In this document: in pieces, positions 50,432-60,037 of the stretch
Layout: each line of letters opens with the position of its first letter
Position numbering within the stretch: the first letter of the stretch is position 1
NCBI RefSeq assembly: GCF_002261355.1
Contig: NZ_NEVU01000003.1
Span: 1-64,000, forward strand
Reading direction: 5' to 3'
DNA length: 64,000 nt
From: Bordetella genomosp. 12
Lineage (GTDB): Bacteria > Pseudomonadota > Gammaproteobacteria > Burkholderiales > Burkholderiaceae_B
Made by a program: the position numbers and the translations under genes
The notes under the pieces: model-generated
Database searches by the model: none
What the model was told of the DNA's origin: nothing
The model's input: only the letters and a program-made list of their open reading frames with translations

Positions 50432-51439
50432 CTAAAAGCGGTAGGAGTAACCCACGACGGCGGTCACTTCGTGCGAGATATCCGGACCGTGCCCGTAGCG
50501 AAGATCCACAAAAGCGCGGTGCGGGCCCGAGTCCAGGGCCAGGCCGCCCCCGATCCGCCAACGGTCGCCCGGCAGCGTTGCACTGTAGGTCTTGCCGTTG
50601 TAGCCCACCGTGTCGTCGTTGGAGAGTTGGGCGAGGTAAGACATGCCCACATAGGGGCGCAAGTTGCTGCCGCCGGCCAGGGTGATATCGCGGCCGACGC
50701 GGGCGCCGACACGGCCGATCACCGAGTTCTGGCCACTGTACTCATACAGGATTTGCGCCTGAGGCTCCACGAACCAGCCCTTGCCCAGCGCGAAGTGATA
50801 GCCCGTCTCGAGACTACCGGTGAACACGTTGTGCTTGTCGCTGGCGTCGTAGCTCCGGTTGAGCTGCGGGACATCTATCTCCATGTCCAGCTTGATGCGT
50901 CCAGCCCGCGTGGCGAAATCGACATACCAGCCTTCCGGTTCGAAGTAGGTCAGATAGCTGCCGATGTAATAGTTGCGGATCTTGCCATCGCCGCCTTCCG
51001 AGTCGTGGACCTTACCCCAGCCGGTGCCGCCGTAAACACCGAGAAATAGATGGCCTTTCCCGAGGTCCCAGCCGTAATCACCCCCGATGGACCCATATTT
51101 GAGCCGCTCCCTGAAGGCTGGCGCATCCGAGGTGGATGCGTGGTAGCTGGTGATCCCCCCCCGCGTCCACAGCCCGCCTTCGCCGCCGTCGCGCAACTCC
51201 CACATGCGCTGCTGCAAATAACCCATTTGGGCATCGAGCAACAAAATGCCGGCGGCCTGGACCATGGCTACCGCCTGATTCGTGCGTTGCAGGACATGAG
51301 CCTGGATCTGGCTGGCGGCCGCAGCTGCAGCACTGGCCTGAGTCCCCCCCGTTGACGGTGCCGCCCATGCCGGGGCCTGCCCCAGCGCCGTCATTGCCAA
51401 AAGATACGCACCTTGTCTGACATACCGCCGCTGAACCAT
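50432..51439 (-). CDS. Autotransporter beta-barrel protein with almost no passenger
   Basis: The 335-residue protein has a signal peptide (about residues 1-27, LLAMTALGQAPAWAA), a short Ala-rich helix (about 35-75) and a 12-strand autotransporter barrel (about 85-335) ending in the outer membrane signal VVGYSYRF. The barrel contains LFLGVYGGTGWG, WYVDFATRAGRIKLDM and FVEPQAQILYEYSGQNSVIG, typical of pertactin-like translocators. Usual autotransporters carry long passengers; this one has only about 50 residues ahead of the barrel, as in the Bordetella Phg type. A GGAGCGG ribosome site supports start 51439. Confidence 0.87.
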   Translation of the reverse strand: MVQRRYVRQGAYLLAMTALGQAPAWAAPSTGGTQASAAAAAASQIQAHVLQRTNQAVAMVQAAGILLLDAQMGYLQQRMWELRDGGEGGLWTRGGITSYHASTSDAPAFRERLKYGSIGGDYGWDLGKGHLFLGVYGGTGWGKVHDSEGGDGKIRNYYIGSYLTYFEPEGWYVDFATRAGRIKLDMEIDVPQLNRSYDASDKHNVFTGSLETGYHFALGKGWFVEPQAQILYEYSGQNSVIGRVGARVGRDITLAGGSNLRPYVGMSYLAQLSNDDTVGYNGKTYSATLPGDRWRIGGGLALDSGPHRAFVDLRYGHGPDISHEVTAVVGYSYRF

Positions 51440-51866
51440 CTGGCCGCTCCTAGGATGTGAAAACAGGTAGTGCTCTTTCTCGCTATTCCTTTCTGGCCGG
51501 CTACGCGCGGCCCTGGTTACGCTGACAAACACCCGAACGCGTCATTGGGACGTGTCTGATCGTATCTTGCTTCTTGCCGTCACAACAGCCTTTTATCGCC
51601 GGATCCTCGCCGCGCGCATCGCGCCTTCGAAGCGCTCCGCGCGGCGCGGAGAAGCCAGTCACTGAGCCGCACAATCATCCCAAATAAAACATAAATAAGA
51701 CGTTCAATTACTAATTACTTATATTTATGGAATAATTATTCCCATAAACAGGGGTTTATCCTAGTGTTGCAAGGGCGCACAATTCAGTCATCGGGAAACA
51801 ACAACGAACTTCGACGGAAAGGCCGCCGAGTCCGGATCCCAGATCCAACGAACCGGAGGTATCACC
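51440..51866. other. Intergenic region with AT-rich block and palindrome
   Basis: No gene is seen in 427 bp. Bases 51680-51760 form an AT-rich block that contains the perfect palindrome GGAATAATTATTCC at 51729-51742. It probably carries promoters for both flanking genes. Confidence 0.5.
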
Positions 51867-52178
51867 ATGAAGACCCTTACCAGTGCAGTGCTCGTATCCC
51901 TTGCCGTCTTGAGCACCGGTGCTTACGCATCGCAGAACATCGAACCCAATGACGTTCCCTTCCAAGGCGTCTACAGCCAGGCCGACAGCGCCACGACCCG
52001 GGCTCAAGTGGCCGCGGATCTGCAACAGGCCAAGGCCAGCGGTCAATACACGTTCGGCGAACTGGACTACCCAGCCGTGCAAGCCAGCGCTCCGTCGCTG
52101 ACCCGCGCTCAAGTCAAGGCAGAACTGGCGCAAGCCAAGACTAACGGGCAATACAGCTTTGGCGAACTGGATTATTAA
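51867..52178 (+). CDS. DUF4148 small secreted protein
   Basis: The 103-residue protein has a signal peptide (about residues 1-22, SLAVLSTGAYA/S) and two copies of a DUF4148 unit. Each copy runs TRAQVxA-(D/E)L-xQAKxxGQY(T/S)FGELDY, at about residues 43-68 and 78-103, separated by PAVQASAPS. Proteins of this family occur in many copies in Burkholderiales; they are periplasmic or exported and their role is unknown. The upstream GGAGG ribosome site is clear. Confidence 0.9.
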   Translation: MKTLTSAVLVSLAVLSTGAYASQNIEPNDVPFQGVYSQADSATTRAQVAADLQQAKASGQYTFGELDYPAVQASAPSLTRAQVKAELAQAKTNGQYSFGELDY

Positions 52179-52190
52179 TCCATGTGATTA

Positions 52191-52263
52191 ATGGCGGCGC
52201 CCAAAAACGCCGCCATACGTGAACAGTTCAATAAACGCCGGCGCAAGCCGGCGTTTATGTTTT
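52191..52263 (+). terminator. Two tandem terminator hairpins after the DUF4148 gene
   Basis: ATGGCGGCG with its complement (52191-52216) is followed by ATAAACGCCGGC-GCAA-GCCGGCGTTTAT (52231-52258) and a short T-run. The second hairpin is perfect. Confidence 0.82.
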
Positions 52264-52477
52264 GCACTCGCAACGACAGTAGCAAACCGTTGTTCGAGCG
52301 CAACACATTACTGACACCCTCAAGCCCGCCGATGCCAGCAACACGGGTCCGATCCCGCACGCCGCCGTCCGAGTGCCATGCCTTGCCCCAATCGGGCGCA
52401 GACAACCTCCCGCCACTGGAACCAATCCACGCCAGCCGATCTAAGTGGCATGGCCGCAGTCGGCCACTCGGAAGACC

Positions 52478-54274
52478 ATGGATTGGCACTCTCAGCTCAG
52501 CGATAGCCTCATATGGCTGCTGAACGCGTTTCTCATTTGTGCATCAGCCTGCGCAGCGGCCGGCGTCCTACTGATCCGCTCCACCCGCTGGGGCCGACAG
52601 TTCTGGCGGCTCGCCGGCCCCTATCTGGCGCCGAAGCGCTCCTACAGACCCCTCGTCACCCTGGCGGTGCTTTTGCTGCTCGCCTTGGCCGGGGTGCGAA
52701 TGACCGTCCTCTTTTCCTTTTGGTACAACGGCTTTTACAGCGCACTGCAGGCGCTGGATGGCGCCGCATTTTGGCGCTATCTGGGGATTTTTGCGGTGCT
52801 GGCGGCGGTGCACGTCCTGCGCACACTGCTGGATAGCTATGCCGGACAAGCATTTGATATCCGGCTGCGTCAGTGGCTGACCCAGCGACTGACCGCAGAC
52901 TGGCTGCAAGGTCGTGCCTACTACCGCGACCACTTCCTGCCGAATCCCGCTGACAATCCTGACCAACGTATCGAACTGGACATCAACAGTTTCGTCATTG
53001 GCTCCCGAACCCTGGCCCTCGGGACGATCAGCGCGCTCGTATCGCTGGTCGAGTTCACATTGATTCTTTGGGGGCTGGCGGGCGCCTTGCCTTTGGGTAG
53101 CGTGCAGATCCCGCACGGCATGGTCTTCGCCGTCTATCTGTATGTGATCGTGGCAACGCTTTTTGCCTTCCGTATCGGCCGCCCCTTGATAAGACTCAGC
53201 TTTCTCAAAGAGCGATTGGCCGCGCATTTCCGATATGCCCTGATGCGCCTGCGCGAGAACGCCGAAAACATCGCCTTCTATGCAGGCGAACCTATCGAAG
53301 CTCGCACCCTGTCCAACCGTTTCAGCGCCATGATCGCCAACGCCTGGGCGTTGGTGTTTCGCGGCTTGAAATTCGACGCCTTCAATCTTTCCGCCAGTCA
53401 GATCGCAGTGGTCTTTCCCTTCATCGTGCAGGCACCGAGGTTCTTTAGCGGCGCGATCAAGCTGGGCGACGTGATGCAGACCGCACAAGCATTTGGTCAA
53501 GTCCAGGATGCGCTGTCTTTTTTTCGCAATTCCTACGACAGCTTCGCTCAATACCGCGCCGTGCTGGAGCGCCTGAACGGCTTTCTGGATACCAACGAGG
53601 CAGCACGCGCCCTGCCCTCGGTTCACACCCTGCACGTGGCCGGACGCTTCGAGGTACGCAGCCTGCGTCTCGAACGCCCGGATCACAGCGCATTGTTCCC
53701 GCCGCTCAACGTCGTGCTGCACCCGGGAGAATCCCTGCTCATCCAGGGCCATTCAGGCGTGGGAAAAACCACACTGCTGCGCGCATTGGCTGGCCTGTGG
53801 CCCTACGCCGAGGGCCAAGTCGAGCGGCCCGTCCGCCAGCAAGCCTTGTTCTTATCGCAACGACCGTATCTGCCCCTGGGCAGCCTCAGGCACGCCATTC
53901 ACTACCCCGCCGCCGCTGGGCTCGATCAGGATGCGCGGCTGATGGCGATACTCGATCAGGTATGCCTGAGCCATCTGCGGGCACGCCTCGATGACGATCT
54001 CGATTGGTCGCGCGTACTGTCTCTCGGCGAACAACAGCGCATCGCCTTTGTTCGGGCACTCATCAACCGCCCGGGCATCGTATTTCTGGATGAAGCGACC
54101 TCCGCGCTGGACGAAGGGCTGGAAGCCGCGATGTATCAGCACCTGCGACGTGCTTTGCCGGACAGCATCCTGATCAGCGTGGGCCACCGCAACACGCTGA
54201 CGGTCTTTCACACGCACTGCCTGCATCTTCAAGCCGGAGACTGGACACTGGAGCGCTTGCCCGGACAAACCTGA
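52478..54274 (+). CDS. SbmA/BacA- or YddA-type ABC transporter (fused permease and ATPase)
   Basis: The 598-residue half-transporter has an N-terminal membrane domain of the ABC_membrane_2 (SbmA/BacA) type (about residues 1-340) with segments such as FLICASACAAAGVLLI and LAVLLLLALAGVRMTVLFSF, and the family's ELDINSFVIGSRTL and RENAENIAFYAGE blocks. The ATPase domain follows with Walker A GHSGVGKTTL, signature LSLGEQQRIAFVRAL and Walker B GIVFLDEATSALDE. It differs from SbmA by having its own ATPase, as in YddA. Substrate (peptide, cofactor or similar) is unknown. ATG 52478 has GGAAGA upstream. It has no linked gene. Confidence 0.88.
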   Translation: MDWHSQLSDSLIWLLNAFLICASACAAAGVLLIRSTRWGRQFWRLAGPYLAPKRSYRPLVTLAVLLLLALAGVRMTVLFSFWYNGFYSALQALDGAAFWRYLGIFAVLAAVHVLRTLLDSYAGQAFDIRLRQWLTQRLTADWLQGRAYYRDHFLPNPADNPDQRIELDINSFVIGSRTLALGTISALVSLVEFTLILWGLAGALPLGSVQIPHGMVFAVYLYVIVATLFAFRIGRPLIRLSFLKERLAAHFRYALMRLRENAENIAFYAGEPIEARTLSNRFSAMIANAWALVFRGLKFDAFNLSASQIAVVFPFIVQAPRFFSGAIKLGDVMQTAQAFGQVQDALSFFRNSYDSFAQYRAVLERLNGFLDTNEAARALPSVHTLHVAGRFEVRSLRLERPDHSALFPPLNVVLHPGESLLIQGHSGVGKTTLLRALAGLWPYAEGQVERPVRQQALFLSQRPYLPLGSLRHAIHYPAAAGLDQDARLMAILDQVCLSHLRARLDDDLDWSRVLSLGEQQRIAFVRALINRPGIVFLDEATSALDEGLEAAMYQHLRRALPDSILISVGHRNTLTVFHTHCLHLQAGDWTLERLPGQT

Positions 54275-54498
54275 AGAGACTGTTCCATAACGAATGGCGG
54301 GACACCTGCCTGCAGATAACAGGATGGAGCCGGACGGCACGCCATGCCGGTGACCGGCGCACTCACCCGGTCTCGCGCAAGGGATACAAAACCGGCGCCG
54401 GCGGGACCAACCGGCCACCCTGGGCCTGCGGTTACCATATGCGCGGTTCGGCCCCGCGCATCACGCCGCGGCCACGATGCCCTTTCTGGAGTGTTGTT

Positions 54499-55080
54499 TT
54501 GATTTCCCAAGCCGTATGCTCGGCGCTGGCCGAAGCGCTGGCCTCAGACCCCTTTTACCAAGCTGTCACGCCAGATGCTGCGACGCATGCGGAGCGACTG
54601 CAGCAACTGGAGAGCTATGCTCGCCTGGCGATTGACGAAGCCCTGGGCACAGGGGAGGTCTGCGTCGCCGATCCCGACGGCATTGCCATCTGGCACACCC
54701 TGCGAGGCAGCGCTGAACGACGCCAGGCACTGGCCGATACCCGAAGCCGGGCCTTGCAGCAGTTACTCTCGGCGCAAGGCTACGACAACTACGTCCGCAT
54801 CTGCGAGAACATGAACCGGCAATTGCCTGCCGACCTGCAGGACAGTTGGTACTTGTCCATTTTGGGCGTGCGCCCCGGCGCGCAAGGCCAGGGGCTGGGC
54901 CGCCGCCTGCTTGCGGCCACGCTGGCCCGGGCCGACCGGCAAGGCGCCGGCACCTACCTGGAAACCTTCAATCCCGAAAGCCTGCCCTTTTATCGCAAGC
55001 TGGGCTTCAGCCAGGAAATCTGCCTGGACGAAGCGGTGACCCGCAGCACGTACTGGCTGCTCAGCCGCCCTCCGGGCTGA
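54499..55080 (+). CDS. GNAT-family N-acetyltransferase
   Basis: The 193-residue protein has the acetyl-CoA motif GVRPGAQGQGLGRRLL at about residues 130-145 and the C-terminal beta-bulge region LETFNPESLPFYRKLGF. Start is TTG at 54499, chosen because GGAG lies 7 bp before it and no ATG fits. It acetylates an unknown primary amine, and the substrate cannot be told. Confidence 0.82.
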   Translation: MISQAVCSALAEALASDPFYQAVTPDAATHAERLQQLESYARLAIDEALGTGEVCVADPDGIAIWHTLRGSAERRQALADTRSRALQQLLSAQGYDNYVRICENMNRQLPADLQDSWYLSILGVRPGAQGQGLGRRLLAATLARADRQGAGTYLETFNPESLPFYRKLGFSQEICLDEAVTRSTYWLLSRPPG

Positions 55081-55137
55081 CCGGACCCGAGCTTGCCCGC
55101 CACGCTGCCACCGTAGGCGGGCGTGGCCGGGCAGCGT

Positions 55138-55707
55138 TCAATGCACGAAGTGCTGCCAAAGCCATACGGCCAAACGCAGCAGCGCCGCCCCGCCAAACAG
55201 CCAGGCGTGGCCAAAAAGAAAACCGAAGGTCATCCAACCGCTGGCGCCGTCGACGCGTCGAGCGGAGTACTCCACGCGCAAGACCAACAGGATAGCCAGC
55301 ACCTCCAGCACAACCACCGTGGGCAAGACCCAGCGCCACGGAAATCCGAGCAAGGCGACAAAACCAATAAACAACAGCGCCAACCCCGCCATATAGCCGG
55401 CCACTGAGCCCAACTGCCTGAAAAACCCCTGATCGGACGCGCGCATTGCCAAAGCCACCCAGGATGGAAAGCCGCCACGATACTCCGTATTGACCACAAG
55501 AGTGAGCGGCAAATCGGCCGCGACAAAGCGCCGCGCCCGTTTCGCTTCCGTTTCGCCGCGAATGACCGTAAAGATCAGCCCAGGTCGGGCGCTGGCGCGG
55601 CAGACCGCCCGCCATCCGGGCACGCGCCGGCATCGGCGTGTTTTCGTTAACGGCGCCCAACATGGGCAGCAGAAAAGCAAAAACGCACCGGCTAGGCGGC
55701 CGCGCAA
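55138..55707 (-). CDS. Membrane protein, function unknown (start uncertain)
   Basis: The frame encodes up to 189 residues. The first 45 or so are Arg/Cys-rich and do not look like coding sequence of the same protein. The rest has hydrophobic segments at about residues 103-120, 125-143 and 158-185 (AGYMAGLALLFIGFVALLG, VLPTVVVLEVLAILLVLRV). The first clear ATG is late (about residue 88, MRASDQGF). The start is therefore not set with confidence. Confidence 0.5.
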   Translation of the reverse strand: MRGRLAGAFLLFCCPCWAPLTKTRRCRRVPGWRAVCRASARPGLIFTVIRGETEAKRARRFVAADLPLTLVVNTEYRGGFPSWVALAMRASDQGFFRQLGSVAGYMAGLALLFIGFVALLGFPWRWVLPTVVVLEVLAILLVLRVEYSARRVDGASGWMTFGFLFGHAWLFGGAALLRLAVWLWQHFVH

Positions 55708-55837
55708 GTCGGCGGCACGAAGCGGTGCGTCATCTGCCGGGACGCTGGCGAAATGATGTCATTTCCTTGCCAGACAGCCCTGAAGCCCAGGAATCAACAC
55801 TCGGAATTATCCAAGCCTTTGATTCTCAGGAATTTAT

Positions 55838-55924
55838 TGGTGCGAAGGGCGGGACTCGAACCCGCACACCTGTTACGGCGTCAGGACCTAAACCTGGTGC
55901 GTCTACCAATTTCGCCACCTTCGC
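55838..55924 (-). tRNA. tRNA-Leu (anticodon UAG)
   Basis: Read on the minus strand from 55924, the sequence folds into a class II leucine tRNA. The acceptor arm GCGAAGG pairs with the 3' CCTTCGC, the D-loop is AAATTGGTAGACGC, and the anticodon stem CCAGG/CCTGA encloses loop TTTAGGT with anticodon TAG. A long variable arm and the T-arm GCGGGTTCGAGTCCCGC follow. The genome-encoded CCA end is at 55838-55840. A TACAAT -10-like box at 55940-55945 lies 16 bp upstream. Confidence 0.96.
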
Positions 55925-55969
55925 AAAGCCAAGCCCGCTATTGTAGCTTGCTTGTTAAAATCTTGCTCT

Positions 55970-57160
55970 ATGAATCCAAGACTCGATGCTCTGCATCCCT
56001 ACCCCTTCGAAAAATTGCGCGCGCTGCTGGCCGAGGCCGGAGCGCCGCCGCAGGGGCTGGCGCCCATCAATCTCTCGATAGGCGAACCCAAGCATGCAGC
56101 GCCTGCGCGGGTGGGCGAGGCGCTTTGCGCCAACCTGCAAGGTCTGTCCGTCTACCCCGCCACCAAAGGTGAGCCGGCGCTGCGCCAGGCGATCGCACAA
56201 TGGCTGTCGCAACGCTACAGCATTCCCGCTCCGGACGCCGACCGCGAGGTCCTGCCCGTGCTGGGTTCGCGTGAAGCACTCTTTGCGTTCACCCAGGCTG
56301 TGATCGATCCCGCTGCCGATGCCTTGGTGATCTGCCCGAATCCTTTCTATCAGATCTATGAGGGCGCCGCGCTGCTGGCCGGCGCCACGCCCTACTTCGT
56401 CAATGCCGACCCCGCACGCGATTTCGGTTGCGACTGGGCGGCTGTGCCGCAAGAGGTGTGGAAGCGCGCGCGATTGGTTTTCGTGTGTTCGCCGGGCAAT
56501 CCCGCCGGCAATGTGATGTCGCTGCAAGACTGGCGCGTGCTGTTCGAGCTATCTGACCAGCACGGTTTCGTCATTGCCTCCGATGAGTGCTATTCGGAGA
56601 TTTATTTCGACGACGCCCCGCTGGGCAGCCTGCAGGCCGCGCGTCGCCTCGGCCGCGATGACTATCGCAATGTGGTGGCCTTCTCCAGTCTGTCCAAGCG
56701 CTCCAATGTGCCTGGCATGCGCTCCGGCTTTGTGGCGGGCGACGCCAGCCTCATCAACCGCTTCCTGTTGTACAGGACGTATCATGGTAGCGCCATGAGC
56801 CCGGTAATTGCCGCGGCCAGCGTCGCTGCCTGGGAAGACGAGACGCATGTGGCGGAAAACCGCCGCGCGTATCGGGCCAAGTTCGACGCGGTGCTGCCCA
56901 TTCTTCAACGCGTGATGAATGTGCGGCAGCCTCAGGCAGCGTTCTATTTGTGGGCGCCCACGCCCGGCTCGGACACCGCTTTTGCGCGTGACCTGTATGG
57001 GCGCACGGGCGTAACCGTATTACCGGGCAGTTTTCTCGCCCGCAGCGCGCATGGCGTCAATCCGGGCGCCGGGCGCGTGCGTATCGCGTTGGTGGCTCCC
57101 TTGGCGCAATGCGTCGAAGCTGCCGAGCGCATTGCGCATTTCATCAAGACTTCCGTTTGA
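55970..57160 (+). CDS. dapC: Succinyldiaminopimelate aminotransferase DapC
   Basis: The 396-residue class I aminotransferase matches DapC, described in Bordetella pertussis, which makes N-succinyl-L,L-diaminopimelate for lysine and peptidoglycan. It shows [38 protein letters not shown] and the PLP lysine in [20 protein letters not shown] 55970 has no clear Shine-Dalgarno site. It starts the dapC-dapD-dapE run 46 bp after the divergent tRNA. Confidence 0.93.
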   Translation: MNPRLDALHPYPFEKLRALLAEAGAPPQGLAPINLSIGEPKHAAPARVGEALCANLQGLSVYPATKGEPALRQAIAQWLSQRYSIPAPDADREVLPVLGSREALFAFTQAVIDPAADALVICPNPFYQIYEGAALLAGATPYFVNADPARDFGCDWAAVPQEVWKRARLVFVCSPGNPAGNVMSLQDWRVLFELSDQHGFVIASDECYSEIYFDDAPLGSLQAARRLGRDDYRNVVAFSSLSKRSNVPGMRSGFVAGDASLINRFLLYRTYHGSAMSPVIAAASVAAWEDETHVAENRRAYRAKFDAVLPILQRVMNVRQPQAAFYLWAPTPGSDTAFARDLYGRTGVTVLPGSFLARSAHGVNPGAGRVRIALVAPLAQCVEAAERIAHFIKTSV

Positions 57161-57185
57161 CCAACCCTTGGAAAGTAAAAGCTTC

Positions 57186-59140
<1,955 letters not shown>

Positions 59141-59146
59141 GGCTTT

Positions 59147-60037
59147 ATGCCGTCTATCGATCGCCAAGAACTGCAGACCCTGCGCGACCTGATCCGCTAC
59201 GCGGTCTCGCGCTTTCATGCTGGCGCTGTCGCGCTGGGCCACGGCTCTGACAACGCCTGGGACGAGGCCGTCTATCTGGTGCTGCACGGTTTACATCTGC
59301 CTCCTGACACGCTGGATCCCTTTCTGGATGCGCGCGTGCTGAGCGAAGAACGCGACCGCGTGCTCAGCCTGATCGACCGCCGCGTCAATGAGCGCATACC
59401 GGCGGCCTACCTGACACAAGAGGCCTGGCTGCGCGGCCAGCGCTTCTATGTCGACCAACGCGTCATCGTGCCGCGCTCGCCCATCGCCGAACTGCTCGAC
59501 CATGGCCTGAGCCCCTGGGTACAGGATCCGGAATCGGTCGACCGTGCGCTGGACATGTGTACCGGTTCGGGCTGCCTCGCCATCCTCGCCGCCCTGGCCT
59601 TTCCGCATGCGCGTGTCGATGCCGTGGACGTATCGGCCGATGCCTTGGCGGTGGCTGGCCGCAACGTCGCCGATTACGGGCTCGAGGATCGAGTGGCGCT
59701 GCATCAGAGCGATCTGTTCGACGCGTTGCCCGAGGCGGCCTATGACGTCATTGTCTGCAACCCGCCGTATGTCAACAGCCAATCCATGGCCGAACTGCCG
59801 GCCGAGTACCGCGCAGAACCGTCACTGGCGCTGGCTGGCGGCCTGGACGGGATGGACCTGGTGCGCCGGATTCTGCAGGCCGCGCCGCGCTACCTGACGC
59901 CGCAAGGCGTGCTGGTGCTGGAGATCGGCCACGAGCGCGACCACTTCGAGGCCGCCTTCCCCGATCTGCAACCCTTGTGGCTGGATACCGAGCAAGCCTC
60001 GGATCAGATCCTGCTGTTGACCCGCGAGCAGTTGTGA
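59147..60037 (+). CDS. prmB: Ribosomal protein L3 glutamine methyltransferase PrmB
   Basis: The 296-residue SAM-dependent enzyme methylates a glutamine of ribosomal protein L3. It has the AdoMet motif DMCTGSGCLAI and the NPPY motif in VIVCNPPYVNS, which binds the target glutamine. The N-terminal YVDQRVIVPRSPIAELL fits PrmB rather than PrmC. It starts 6 bp after dapE and overlaps the next gene's start. Confidence 0.94.
   Translation: MPSIDRQELQTLRDLIRYAVSRFHAGAVALGHGSDNAWDEAVYLVLHGLHLPPDTLDPFLDARVLSEERDRVLSLIDRRVNERIPAAYLTQEAWLRGQRFYVDQRVIVPRSPIAELLDHGLSPWVQDPESVDRALDMCTGSGCLAILAALAFPHARVDAVDVSADALAVAGRNVADYGLEDRVALHQSDLFDALPEAAYDVIVCNPPYVNSQSMAELPAEYRAEPSLALAGGLDGMDLVRRILQAAPRYLTPQGVLVLEIGHERDHFEAAFPDLQPLWLDTEQASDQILLLTREQL

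Noticed and set aside
55061-55663. Alternative 200-codon leftward frame overlapping the membrane protein gene
   Set aside because: Its translation is Arg/Gly-rich with no membrane pattern, while the other frame shows clear hydrophobic segments.
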